Shown: positions 52,445-61,861 of the stretch, one piece after another
Numbering within the stretch: the stretch's first letter is position 1
Layout of the letters: the number at the start of each line of letters is the position of its first letter
Origin: an uncultured Shewanella sp.
Lineage (GTDB): Bacteria > Pseudomonadota > Gammaproteobacteria > Enterobacterales > Shewanellaceae
Assembly: GCF_947501665.1 (NCBI RefSeq)
Contig: NZ_CANMWS010000023.1
Location: forward strand, 1 to 64,000
Length of the DNA stretch: 64,000 bases
Reading direction: 5' to 3'
Made by a program: the position numbers and the translations under genes
The notes under the pieces: model-generated
Seen by the model: only the letters and a program-made list of their open reading frames with translations
Database searches by the model: none
What the model was told of the DNA's origin: nothing

Positions 52445-53651
52445 ACCACCCTCTTTTTATTATATTTAATGATAAACTTCATCATCAGCTTACAGTAATC
52501 ATATACAAGATATAAACATATAAATGATATTAATTAATCTAGTTTGATTTAAAAAAAACATAAAAAATAATAATAACAATCTGTTTTTAATCACTAAAAT
52601 ATCAAAATTGACATCTTAACCAAATTAAACGTTTGTTACTTAGTTTACAGTACGCAGAAAAATAAAAAACACATAAGAAACTAATAACTCACTTTAATTA
52701 ACAATGTTGTTAATAATAAAAACAACCTTTATTTTAATATGCTCATTTATTTTCAATGACTTAAATTAATAATAAAAATAATTTCGATACTCTGGTTATA
52801 ACCACAAGTTACAAAGGAAAATAAAATGTAATTAGCTGTATCCAGCAGATGAAGGTGACTTTCAATAAGCGTATTAGCCGCCAATATGTTACTCTCACCG
52901 ATTATAAGTCACATCTGTAAATATTAGAGCAGTTTTTCAGTTATTTATACAAAGCAGAGCTTATACGGTCTCGTAATCTCAGCTTTGATTCCAAATGTTG
53001 CTCTATCTTACCCATCAGATGTTTATGGATGAACAAATATTGTGATCACAGTACAGCCATGTGAATGAACGATCTTGAAGTCGTCCATCAATAAGCGATA
53101 ACGCCATACAAAAGAGCGACAAGTGCTGTCTTCATTCTTGTTATAAAACAGGGTTCACTAAACGTGTTTTACGCTTTGTTAAATGCCCCGCTGTTTAAAA
53201 AAGGAACTTAGAGTGACTAGACACCCCCTCTTGCTTCTATTAAACACCTTTATCTGAATATAGTTTAATCATCAAAGTTCAATATAGCCTAAAGTAACCT
53301 TCATACTTTCCCTCGTCACTTAAATATTCGCTTTTATTGCAGAGCAAGGCTATTTCATCCATAAATCTTTACTCCCAATTTTTTACTACCACTAATAGAT
53401 CGATTTATTGAGCATGATTAAAATGTAATCATTTGCTTTTGCCAAACATTCCCAGACAAATTAGCCACGTATAAAAAGCATCATCGATGAAAAAATAATA
53501 TTTAATTACAATAGGTTAAATAACACACACTTAATATAAATTAATATTGAAACATATTCATAACATAGATATACTCCCGCGTCGTTACAAAATGAAAATA
53601 TACTTCACAGAATGAACAATATCACCACTGTAAATAGTCAAAAGGATTTGC
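52445..53651. other. 1.2-kb gene desert with relic sequences
   Basis: No gene above 35 codons that looks real. The first 350 bp are extremely AT-rich. Then come a CysB-like site, ribosome site and ATG-TAA (52795-52831). Beyond it a broken plus-strand frame reads MKVTFNKRISRQYVTLTDYK at 52849, reaches a TAA and resumes (ILEQFFSYLYKAELIRSRN). I read it as a decayed gene. The last 300 bp must contain the promoter of the GlyGly-CTERM gene. Confidence 0.45.
52795..52831 (+). promoter_or_regulatory. CysB-like site followed by ribosome site and start-stop
   Basis: TTATAACCACAAGTTACAAA resembles the site before cysK. AAAGGA (52813-52818) and a 7-base spacer lead to ATG at 52826, which is followed at once by TAA. 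The signals for expression are intact but nothing is encoded. Confidence 0.45.
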
Positions 53652-56600
53652 ATGAAACACTTTAAAAAATTAGCAATTGCCACTTTATTATCTGCTCAAT
53701 ACTCACATGCTCAAGAGCATACTGCACAATTCGATACTCATTCCCTTAGTGACAATCAACAAAAAAACCAGCAGCGGGCAATTCAATTAGGTGAAGTTAA
53801 AACTTGGCATTCAGGTACCATTAACGCACTCAACAAGTTATCGTCCAGTGGAAACAGAGTACTCGGCTGGGATACTAGCCAAGAATACATTGCATTATTT
53901 AGCACTGAAACAGAAACTCCAGCTTTATTAACTGAAGTCAACCTAAACAACTTGGGATATGAATATAGCAATATAAACCAAGTCACACTCATCAATGAGG
54001 GCACACAAGTACTCATATGGGGAAGTATAAAGGTCGATACCGAAGATAATCATTATCAAACTGAACCGCGATTAAGCTTATTTTCATTTAATGATACATT
54101 TAACTTAATAGAAGAGCATTCCCTAACAATCAATAGTCATTATTCCACTATGACTGTATTCAATAATCATATACTCCTATCAGATTATAATAATCTAACC
54201 TTTTATATAGAGAATAATCAACTTATTGAAGCCGGCACAATTAATCAAAATTTACTGCCTAATAATATCCGCTCCTTTTGTATCGATAAAACAAGTCATC
54301 ATATTTTTCTTGCCGGTTATGGCAACTCTTGGAATAATCAACCTGCATTATCTGTTTTTAAGCTTGATGAAACTAACCATCAATTCACTCATAAAGTAAG
54401 CTACGAAAGTGATGATAGCTATAATGTGCTTTGTCATGATGATAATAATGTCCTAATACAGAATTATCAAACAATAACGAACTTAGCATACAATACTGCT
54501 GACAACACATTAACCGAAAAATGGCAACTTAATACTTATAATGATCTTGGGGATAATTATGATCTCAGCAATGCATCAATCTATAATCATACCCTTTACT
54601 TTAATGAAAGAGATTATAGCCCCGAATCAAATATAGCAAGCTTTACAATCGATGATACTGGATTAACATTACTTGAAAAAACCAATATTTATAGTAACGA
54701 TTATGGCAATCCAGCTAATCTTGAGCATATATTATTTAATAACGGTCAGTTAATTGGTCTTGCAACCGATCTTGATGCAATCTTCGCCAGTACAATCAAT
54801 GATAATGCCACCATCAGTTCAACTCGGCTGTTAAAAGATGGAAAATTCAACCCACCAAGTATTTCCAATATTCAGTATTCATTACTTTCTGCTGATGGAG
54901 AACAGTTATTTTTACTCGATCAAAATAAAAAGAATCTTCACTTATTAATCAAAGATGATAGCCAATCCTATCTTCATGCTGAAGCCATTGATCTATCCGC
55001 TCTTAGTGCAAATACCAATCTATATAACAGTCAACTGCTCCTCACCGAGCATAACCAACTCATTATTATTAGTGAATCTAGCTACATAGTATTCTCTATT
55101 AACGAGAAAAATACACTGTCATTTATTCACCAAACAAATTATTCAGATACAAATTATCTCTCTTTTAGCGCACAAAATGCCACATTCAATCAAGAAAACA
55201 ACGTATTAATGGCATTTAATTATAATGAACTTTACTTTTTCAAGCTCAATGCACAATCTCAATTTGAAATAATCACCTCTATTGAAAATGAAAATAATGA
55301 TTTTTATAATACCCAATTAAAGACATTAGGCCAATATTTCTACACAATAGATAATGATACTATCACCACATTTATTTATAATGATCAATCAAATACCTTG
55401 AGTCAAGCAGCCCAAATGGCCATTCCTTATGGCACGCGTGATCTTCTATTAACGGAAAATAACCTGTATTTTTATAATTACAGTAGCCGATCTATACAAG
55501 CTTATAGGAAACAAGATAATGGTGAGCTCACATTATTATCTTTATCTCCTCTTGAACAAAATGATAGTGACTTTACTTTGATGAGTCCCTATTTGGCAAT
55601 ATCCTTAAATCACTACAATGATAATATCAATTTTTATCATATCAATCCCAAAACAGGTATCTGGTCTTTCAATGAGAAAACATTGCCTTTACCATCTCGA
55701 CATAGCCTGAACTTCATTCCCTCTAATAATAGGTTTCTAAAACATATTAACTTATTACAAGACAACAATAACATTAAAGAAATCTTCCAATTACCAATCA
55801 AACGGGCGCCATTGATCCGCGGTCAAAAAGATAAATACACATTTTTAACCGAGAGTAACATTACACTCGATTTATTAAGTTTATTTATTGAAGAAGACAA
55901 TGATGATACTTTAACCTTCAAAATTGAAGGATTACCTCAAGGCCTCAGCCTCAATGAACATAATCATGTCGTCGGCTCAATAACTCAAGCCACTTCAGGC
56001 TTCATGACCATTACGGCTACCGATAAAGATGGATTAACCACAGAGCTAAGCCTTGAATATGACATTAAAGCGTCTGCTTTCAACGCCAATCCCAGCCCAG
56101 TTATCATGGTGAATCCCAATCAAGCTATCTCTCTGGATTTAATGACACACTTTTTTGGCGAAGACAGTACATTAGAGACAAATGATCTGATATTTTCTTT
56201 GGTGACAAGTGACACTCTTTCTGAAAGTAGCACAGCAAGTAACCGACTAACTTTAACCGATAATGGATTATTAACAGGGACCTTAGTTGATACCGGACTT
56301 CACAGCATAATAATTACCATCACATTAGATGAAGGCGTGCAAAACATACTCACACTGGACATCGCCGTCAATTCCGCCCCTACTGTATTAGAAAGCAGCC
56401 ACTTTACTTTTAAGGCTTCAGAGGCTTTATCAATTGATTTAAAAACGCTATTTAGCGATCCTGAAGGCAACCCACTGACTTTTGACACTTCAAGCTTACC
56501 CAGTGGATTAAGCCTATCTGATCAAGGGATAATAAGTGGTGCTGTTAATCAAACAGGTCATTATAGCTTTAACGTTAAAGCCATTGATGAAATGGCACTG

Positions 56601-56723
56601 ACCTCAGAAACCAACATTAATCTTAATATTGGATCAGAGGGGGATTCGGGTGGTAGCCTAGGACTCCTCTCATTGTTACTCTTGCCTCTATTAAACATGG
56701 GCCGCAGGTATAAAAGGCACTAA
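53652..56723 (+). CDS. Exported GlyGly-CTERM protein with propeller-like and Ig-like domains
   Basis: 1023 residues. Signal peptide: MKHFKKLAIATLLSAQYSHAQ. Residues about 30-710 are repeated beta strands rich in Asn/Thr/Tyr, consistent with a beta-propeller. Three cadherin/He_PIG-type modules follow, each with LPxGLSL and ...GxITQ/GAVNQ-type turns (DTSSLPSGLSLSDQGIISGA is the clearest). The C-terminus EGDSGGSLGLLSLLLLPLLN with MGRRYKRH is a GlyGly-CTERM, the signal cut by rhombosortase so that the protein can be passed to the cell surface by the type II secretion system. Binding partner unknown. Confidence 0.75.
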   Translation: MKHFKKLAIATLLSAQYSHAQEHTAQFDTHSLSDNQQKNQQRAIQLGEVKTWHSGTINALNKLSSSGNRVLGWDTSQEYIALFSTETETPALLTEVNLNNLGYEYSNINQVTLINEGTQVLIWGSIKVDTEDNHYQTEPRLSLFSFNDTFNLIEEHSLTINSHYSTMTVFNNHILLSDYNNLTFYIENNQLIEAGTINQNLLPNNIRSFCIDKTSHHIFLAGYGNSWNNQPALSVFKLDETNHQFTHKVSYESDDSYNVLCHDDNNVLIQNYQTITNLAYNTADNTLTEKWQLNTYNDLGDNYDLSNASIYNHTLYFNERDYSPESNIASFTIDDTGLTLLEKTNIYSNDYGNPANLEHILFNNGQLIGLATDLDAIFASTINDNATISSTRLLKDGKFNPPSISNIQYSLLSADGEQLFLLDQNKKNLHLLIKDDSQSYLHAEAIDLSALSANTNLYNSQLLLTEHNQLIIISESSYIVFSINEKNTLSFIHQTNYSDTNYLSFSAQNATFNQENNVLMAFNYNELYFFKLNAQSQFEIITSIENENNDFYNTQLKTLGQYFYTIDNDTITTFIYNDQSNTLSQAAQMAIPYGTRDLLLTENNLYFYNYSSRSIQAYRKQDNGELTLLSLSPLEQNDSDFTLMSPYLAISLNHYNDNINFYHINPKTGIWSFNEKTLPLPSRHSLNFIPSNNRFLKHINLLQDNNNIKEIFQLPIKRAPLIRGQKDKYTFLTESNITLDLLSLFIEEDNDDTLTFKIEGLPQGLSLNEHNHVVGSITQATSGFMTITATDKDGLTTELSLEYDIKASAFNANPSPVIMVNPNQAISLDLMTHFFGEDSTLETNDLIFSLVTSDTLSESSTASNRLTLTDNGLLTGTLVDTGLHSIIITITLDEGVQNILTLDIAVNSAPTVLESSHFTFKASEALSIDLKTLFSDPEGNPLTFDTSSLPSGLSLSDQGIISGAVNQTGHYSFNVKAIDEMALTSETNINLNIGSEGDSGGSLGLLSLLLLPLLNMGRRYKRH

Positions 56724-56731
56724 ATGCCCCT

Positions 56732-56762
56732 AATCAATCAGCCCATCAAGGGCTGATTGATT
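56732..56762. terminator. Bidirectional terminator
   Basis: AATCAATCAGCCC and GGGCTGATTGATT form a perfect 13-bp stem with a 5-base loop, between two convergent genes. Confidence 0.85.
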
Positions 56763-56775
56763 GTTCCAAATAACG

Positions 56776-57927
56776 CTAATCAAGTGATTTCTTAAAGCGG
56801 AATGATGCGACCGCAAGCCCTATTATCGTAAAGCCCAGTAACCATAAACTGTCATTCATCATGCCCATGACATCGGCATCTCTGAGCACGACCCCTCGTA
56901 CCAGCCGCATGAAATGCGTGGCCGGTAACATCTCAGCAATCCACTGTGCAGCAGCAGGCATGCCTTCATAAGGAAACATGAAACCAGATAACAAAATTGA
57001 CGGCAATAAGATAAAGAAAGTGAGTTGCATAGCTTGCATCTGGGTTTTGGCAATGGTCGATAGAATGAGCCCCAGCACTAAACTCGCTGAAATAAACAAT
57101 AAGGTGACCAACAACAGTTGCCACATACTGCCATTAATCGGGACATTGAAAAATAAATGGCCTGCACCAATAATAATGCCCATTTGGACTAACCCAACAA
57201 AAACATAAGGAATGATTTTTCCTATCATTAACTCGATTGAGCGAATAGGTGTCGTAATAAGCAACTCTAAATTCCCTTTTTCTTGCTCCCTAACAATCGA
57301 AATCGCAGTGAACATGATCATTGTCATGGTCAAAATAATCCCCACAATACCGGGGACAATATTCACCGCTGAGCGCTGCTCAGGATTATAGAATTGTACA
57401 ACTTCAAACGTTGCCGACGTTTGATTCTTCGGGTAATCCGATAAGTTAATCATGGGCATATTTCGAAGCTGCTTAACGGCACTAGCGATAGTCGTATCGG
57501 AGCCATCCACGACCCATTGACCAATGGGCTGATCCAAAGAGTATTCAAACTGAGGTGTTTCACCATCTTGTGACGCTGCCACCAATTTCTTTGCATACCT
57601 GTTCATCAAATCATGGGGGATAATCAATGCCGCTCTGACTTTACCATCAGTAATCGCTTGCATAGCGTCTTCAACTGTAGAAAATCTTTCTTTAAAATCG
57701 ACAACTTGAGTTGCTGAAATTGAATCTATTAATAAATGTGAAAAAGCAGAACTGGCTTGATCGACAACGGCAACAGGGATGTGTCTTACCGTCGTATTGA
57801 TAGCATAACCAAATAAAATCAGCTGCACTAAAGGTAACATCACCACCATACCAAAGGTGACTCTATCTCGAATAAGTTCAATACACTCTTTATACGTCAC
57901 AGCTTTAATACGATTAATGACTTTCAT
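56776..57927 (-). CDS. ABC-2 type exporter permease
   Basis: 383 residues with the YhhJ/YbhS plan: first helix (FGMVVMLPLVQLILFGYAI), a large periplasmic domain (about 45-175), and five more helices in the C-terminal half, including the conserved REQEKGNLELLITTPIRSIE segment before the pore helices. It overlaps the ATPase gene by 4 bp. Related E. coli exporters encode two permeases; here only this one is present, so it probably works as a homodimer. Confidence 0.9.
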   Translation of the reverse strand: MKVINRIKAVTYKECIELIRDRVTFGMVVMLPLVQLILFGYAINTTVRHIPVAVVDQASSAFSHLLIDSISATQVVDFKERFSTVEDAMQAITDGKVRAALIIPHDLMNRYAKKLVAASQDGETPQFEYSLDQPIGQWVVDGSDTTIASAVKQLRNMPMINLSDYPKNQTSATFEVVQFYNPEQRSAVNIVPGIVGIILTMTMIMFTAISIVREQEKGNLELLITTPIRSIELMIGKIIPYVFVGLVQMGIIIGAGHLFFNVPINGSMWQLLLVTLLFISASLVLGLILSTIAKTQMQAMQLTFFILLPSILLSGFMFPYEGMPAAAQWIAEMLPATHFMRLVRGVVLRDADVMGMMNDSLWLLGFTIIGLAVASFRFKKSLD

Positions 57928-58853
57928 TGACGCCCCTCCCCCGTACAGTTCACAAAGACATCTTCTAAGCTAGGCCGTACTACCTTAATATCACGTGGCT
58001 GCATTTGCTCTGGTACTTGCTCCCTTAACCAAGCAACAGGATCATTAATATTGTCTTTAATTAATACTCTTAAATGCACGCCTTGCTGAGCCACAGAGAT
58101 CACTGAATTCAGTTGAGTTAATACCTCTTTTAACTGCCTTAATCCCTCACCGCCAACCTCAACAACTTGTGCTCCCATATCTTGCATTAATTGTTGAGGT
58201 GTTCCATCTGCCCGCAAACACCCCGCTTCTAAAATGGCCAGAGAATGACAACGCTCAGCCTCATCCATATAATGAGTGGAGACTAAAATGGTTGAACCTG
58301 TATCACAAATATCAAACAGCCTTTCCCAAAATTCTCGCCTATTTTGTGGATCAACCGCAGAAGTGGGCTCATCAAGAAATAATAATTCAGGTTTATGTAA
58401 TGTCGCCGCCGCCAAGGCTAATCGTTGTTTTTGCCCACCACTTAAACTGCCTGCTCTTTGCTTTCTTCGTTTATCAAGTTCATAGACGCTAAGCAATTCT
58501 TCGACACGCTTACGCTCGTCATGGCGACCCAGTCCAAACACTTGTGCAATAAAGCGCAAATTTTCTTCAATGGTTAACTGCTCGTACAAAGAAAACTTTT
58601 GTGTCATATAACCAATACGTAACCGCAACGCCTCAATTTGATTAGGTAAATCCAAATCTAATACATTCACACTGCCTTGAGTGGGGGTTAAAAGCCCAGT
58701 CAATAACCGAATACTCGTTGATTTTCCACATCCATTAGGGCCTAAAAAACCATAAATTTTACCTCTTGGTACATTGATACTTAAGTTATCAACCGCCGTA
58801 AAATCACCAAATTTACGGGTTAACCCTTTCGCTTGAATCGCATATTCACTCAT
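57924..58853 (-). CDS. ABC exporter ATP-binding protein
   Basis: 309 residues with a complete nucleotide-binding domain: Walker A GPNGCGKST, Q-loop region MTQKFSLYEQ, signature LSGGQKQRLALA, Walker B LLFLDEPTSAVD and switch His in STHYMDEA. The C-terminal extension (REQVPEQMQPRDIKVVRPSL) is typical of the YbhF/drug-export group. Overlaps both neighbours by 4 bp, showing tight operon structure. Confidence 0.93.
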   Translation of the reverse strand: MSEYAIQAKGLTRKFGDFTAVDNLSINVPRGKIYGFLGPNGCGKSTSIRLLTGLLTPTQGSVNVLDLDLPNQIEALRLRIGYMTQKFSLYEQLTIEENLRFIAQVFGLGRHDERKRVEELLSVYELDKRRKQRAGSLSGGQKQRLALAAATLHKPELLFLDEPTSAVDPQNRREFWERLFDICDTGSTILVSTHYMDEAERCHSLAILEAGCLRADGTPQQLMQDMGAQVVEVGGEGLRQLKEVLTQLNSVISVAQQGVHLRVLIKDNINDPVAWLREQVPEQMQPRDIKVVRPSLEDVFVNCTGEGRQ

Positions 58854-59824
58854 GGCATAACCACCTGTGCTGGCAGGCCGCTAGGTAAGTCTTTAGCCGT
58901 ATCTGGTAAATTAACATCTGCTAGATAAACGAGTCGACTACGCTCTTTTTCATTTAGCGCGTAATAAGGAGTATAAGCTGAGTCCATTGAAATCCATGAA
59001 ATTCTTCCTTGAAAAGGAGTCTCGACCCCGTCAACTCTCACCGTCACTTCACTACCCACTTTTAACTTAGCTCGATACGGCTCAGGAATATAGGCTCGCA
59101 CATAAGGTGTATCACCACTTAAAATCACAGCAACAGGCGAATTTTTAGATACCCGTTCCCCTAAATTCCACGGTAAACTATCTAAAATACCATCTCTCGT
59201 CGCAGTAACACTTAATTGGTCATACGTTAATTTTTCAGATTGATAAACCGCCTTAGCAGCCGCAAGACTGGCTTCGGCTGATTCTAAATCTTCTGGCCGA
59301 GTACCATTCGTTAACTTCAATAAGGCTTCTCTGGCATTATTTCGACTCGCTAAGCTGGTTTTTTGATTCGCCACATCTTGATCGTATTGCGCTTTTGACG
59401 TTAAATTTGATGCAAGCAAATCTTTTGTTCTCGCTAAGGTTTTTTCTGCTAATGCTAAACTAGCTTCTGCATCATTCAGTGTGGCCTGCGCTGCAGCCAC
59501 GTCCTCTTTTCGAGAACCATTTTGTAGCTTCACCAAGTTAGCCTCTTGCTCGGCGACATCTGCAAGGGTTTTATCAACAATTGCCTTTTGACGTAAATTA
59601 TAAAGTTGAACCAGTAAATCTCCTTTTTTAACACGATCCCCTCTTTTAAAAGGCAATGCAGTCACGATTTCATCAGCGGTAGCCGTTAACGCCACTCGTT
59701 CTCTGATCAACGAACCTAGTGCGACTTTACCATCGAGATTTTGCCCACAACTGGTGATTAATAACACTAGTGGCAGCCAAAAAATAAAACGCCATTGATT
59801 CAAATTAACATTCAGCACATGCAT
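58850..59824 (-). CDS. HlyD/MFP-type adaptor lipoprotein of the ABC exporter
   Basis: 324 residues. A signal ends in a lipobox-like LLITSCGQ. The layout is that of periplasmic adaptors: first lipoyl half (VTALPFKRGDRVKKGDLLVQ), a long coiled coil with repeated QANLVKLQNGSRKEDVAAAQ-type units, second lipoyl half and beta-barrel (GILDSLPWNLGERVSKNSPV). It would bridge the inner-membrane ABC pump to an outer-membrane channel such as TolC. First gene of the three-gene operon, divergent from a TetR regulator. Confidence 0.9.
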   Translation of the reverse strand: MHVLNVNLNQWRFIFWLPLVLLITSCGQNLDGKVALGSLIRERVALTATADEIVTALPFKRGDRVKKGDLLVQLYNLRQKAIVDKTLADVAEQEANLVKLQNGSRKEDVAAAQATLNDAEASLALAEKTLARTKDLLASNLTSKAQYDQDVANQKTSLASRNNAREALLKLTNGTRPEDLESAEASLAAAKAVYQSEKLTYDQLSVTATRDGILDSLPWNLGERVSKNSPVAVILSGDTPYVRAYIPEPYRAKLKVGSEVTVRVDGVETPFQGRISWISMDSAYTPYYALNEKERSRLVYLADVNLPDTAKDLPSGLPAQVVMP

Positions 59825-59983
59825 TCAGTTTCCCCTTAAACACTCACAGATTGAAATCAGCCTAGATTAAATTTAGAACAGTTTTTACATTCAAGAAAGG
59901 CATCTAAAGCCACTATTAGTGATAAAACAAAATAAGGGTTATTCAGCCACTTTCATAAAAATGGAATATAATCTGGAACACGG

Positions 59984-60013
59984 TTTTATTGCAAGCAAGG
60001 GATTGCAATAAAA
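59984..60013. promoter_or_regulatory. Inverted repeat, candidate operator
   Basis: TTTTATTGCAA and TTGCAATAAAA are perfect complements 8 bases apart. The length and position between the divergent genes fit a regulator site; no T-run makes it a typical terminator. Confidence 0.5.
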
Positions 60014-60040
60014 TTCCTCAAACTGGCGCAAAATGAGGAA
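60014..60040. promoter_or_regulatory. Second inverted repeat, candidate operator
   Basis: TTCCTCA and TGAGGAA are perfect 7-bp complements 13 bases apart, directly adjoining the previous repeat. Confidence 0.4.
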
Positions 60041-60187
60041 TAAGGAGCTTAACTAAGTTCAATAACACTAGAAATAGTCGTCATCAGAATTGACTTTATT
60101 ATAAACTTCAATGTTGAATTATCGGTATCGATAAAGACATTAACACTGTATCCCTTATTTATCATCGAAATTGAGTAAAAAATTATA

Positions 60188-60796
60188 ATGCCTAAAAAAA
60201 TCAATCAATCGGATATCTTTACTGCTGCTGTTGATGTGTATTCTCAGCAAGGTTATATCAATACTTCCATGAGAGAGATAGCCCAACGGGTCTCCATTAA
60301 TGAAGCAACACTATTTAGACGTTTTGGCACAAAAGCTGAGTTATTGACTCAAGCACTCACCGATTTATTATCTCGAGCAGATATCGCTAACGTCACTTTT
60401 TCCGGTGTGTTAGAAACCGATCTTTACAATATTGCAGTAGCTTACAAAAAAACAAACGCGTTATTGGGTGCAGCAGTTCTTAATTTAATGACTGAGCTAT
60501 CGAGACATAAAGAATTACAAGCAGCAGCCATTGTACTTAATCAAAATACCGCACGTATCACCGCTATATTGCAACAGTATCAACAAACAGGGCAACTTAT
60601 TCCATGTGATCCCATTATTTTACTAACACAATTTATTGCACCTTTAATAATTCGAGCTCAATTTGGACGGGCTTTAGGTCAAACGAAAGATGACTCTTTT
60701 AAAGCGATGACAGATGTAAGAAATCATGTCGATGGATTTTTAAGAGGTCATCAAGGTATAACTAATGACAATAAGAAAAACACTAAAAAGCAGTAA
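60188..60796 (+). CDS. TetR/AcrR family regulator, likely of the exporter
   Basis: 202 residues. DNA-binding helices at the N-terminus: AAVDVYSQQGYINTSMREIA, QRVSINEATLFRRFGTKAEL (helix-turn-helix with the family's F-x-x-K/E end). The rest is the helical ligand-binding domain. It is divergent from the HlyD-ABC operon, an arrangement typical of local repressors of drug exporters such as CecR. Ligand unknown. Confidence 0.9.
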   Translation: MPKKINQSDIFTAAVDVYSQQGYINTSMREIAQRVSINEATLFRRFGTKAELLTQALTDLLSRADIANVTFSGVLETDLYNIAVAYKKTNALLGAAVLNLMTELSRHKELQAAAIVLNQNTARITAILQQYQQTGQLIPCDPIILLTQFIAPLIIRAQFGRALGQTKDDSFKAMTDVRNHVDGFLRGHQGITNDNKKNTKKQ

Positions 60797-61107
60797 TAGT
60801 ATGAAAATAAAAGACGAATTCTCCCACCTCAAGACAAGGGTGTGATTCAAAATCAACGTAATAAAGATCATAAAAGTATTAGATTAAAGTGCTAACAAAA
60901 ATCTGATTAATGACGTTTAACAAGTTGATTTTATAGACTCAGGCTATTATTATCTAAATAAAAAAGCTTAACGTGGAAAATATGAGTGAAAGCCCACCTA
61001 AGAGTAAGTCAAAATAGCCATATACCGAGACATCATTTAGCTCAAGCAGTTAATTGTGGTCAAAATAAGAAAAAGAGAAACAATGAATGCCTTTTATTTC
61101 AAAGGCA
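60797..61107. other. Intergenic 311 bp
   Basis: Between the convergent TetR-type regulator and zapC. No gene and no obvious strong terminator were found. Confidence 0.4.
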
Positions 61108-61641
61108 TTAGGCCGCAACAACTTGCTCTCTCACCACTAGGGGTAACAAGCGATCATGCATAACTTTTATGGTATCAAATTGCTTCAAGCTTTTTTTCTC
61201 AGTTAGCATGCAACGCTCTGATAGTAACATAATTAAAGAAGCCTGCAATCCGGGTTCCACAACCAAAACAGTGACTTGCTCTGTTGCAGTTTGCAGATGA
61301 AATAATTTTCCAACCTCACTGTAAACACAAACATCAGACACAGTAAAATACCAAGACTTTGGCATCTCAGGTTTGAGTAAAAAGTAAGCTGCAGTCGCAT
61401 TTAACGCCATTTGAACAATATGTGCATCATTACACGATAAGGCTTGCTTCAAACGCTCAGCTACTTGAATATAATACTTCGCGTGCTCGACACTGAATAT
61501 TTGTGATGTTTTCGCATCAGGGATTAAGACTTTTGGTGTATATGGCGTTAAAAATTCCATTTCATCGCCTAACGAAACACTCAACACATTATAACTATCG
61601 TTATACACCCATTGCCATTCCTTGTTTGGCATCAACAACAT
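61108..61641 (-). CDS. zapC: Cell division protein ZapC
   Basis: 177 residues, a cytoplasmic stabiliser of FtsZ filaments. It matches E. coli ZapC at MPNKEWQWVYNDSYN, TPYTPKVLIPDA, the invariant LKPEMPKSWYF and EQVTVLVVEPGLQASLIML. It lies next to pyrD on the same strand, the usual arrangement in Shewanella and enterics. ATG 61641 is used. Confidence 0.9.
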   Translation of the reverse strand: MLLMPNKEWQWVYNDSYNVLSVSLGDEMEFLTPYTPKVLIPDAKTSQIFSVEHAKYYIQVAERLKQALSCNDAHIVQMALNATAAYFLLKPEMPKSWYFTVSDVCVYSEVGKLFHLQTATEQVTVLVVEPGLQASLIMLLSERCMLTEKKSLKQFDTIKVMHDRLLPLVVREQVVAA

Positions 61642-61861
61642 AACCTCTACCTATCATAGTCATACAAGGTGATAATAGTGTATATTCCCACCTATATCAA
61701 AGTTAATTTATATCCTTATAAACAAAACATCGAAATAAGATCTTGATATCAATCTGCCTGTCATAGTGAAATTGTACCACATTGATAAACAAGTCAGATT
61801 GATACTCCACTATACGATAAAGAAATCTTATTTCAAATACAACTATCAAATGAATATAGAT

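Larger units (their letters stand above)
59825..60187. promoter_or_regulatory. Divergent control region exporter/TetR
   Basis: 363 bp with no gene. It contains two inverted repeats, listed separately (59984-60013 and 60014-60040), and an imperfect palindrome TTATCGGTATCGATAA near 60119. These are candidate sites for the adjacent TetR protein. Confidence 0.5.
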
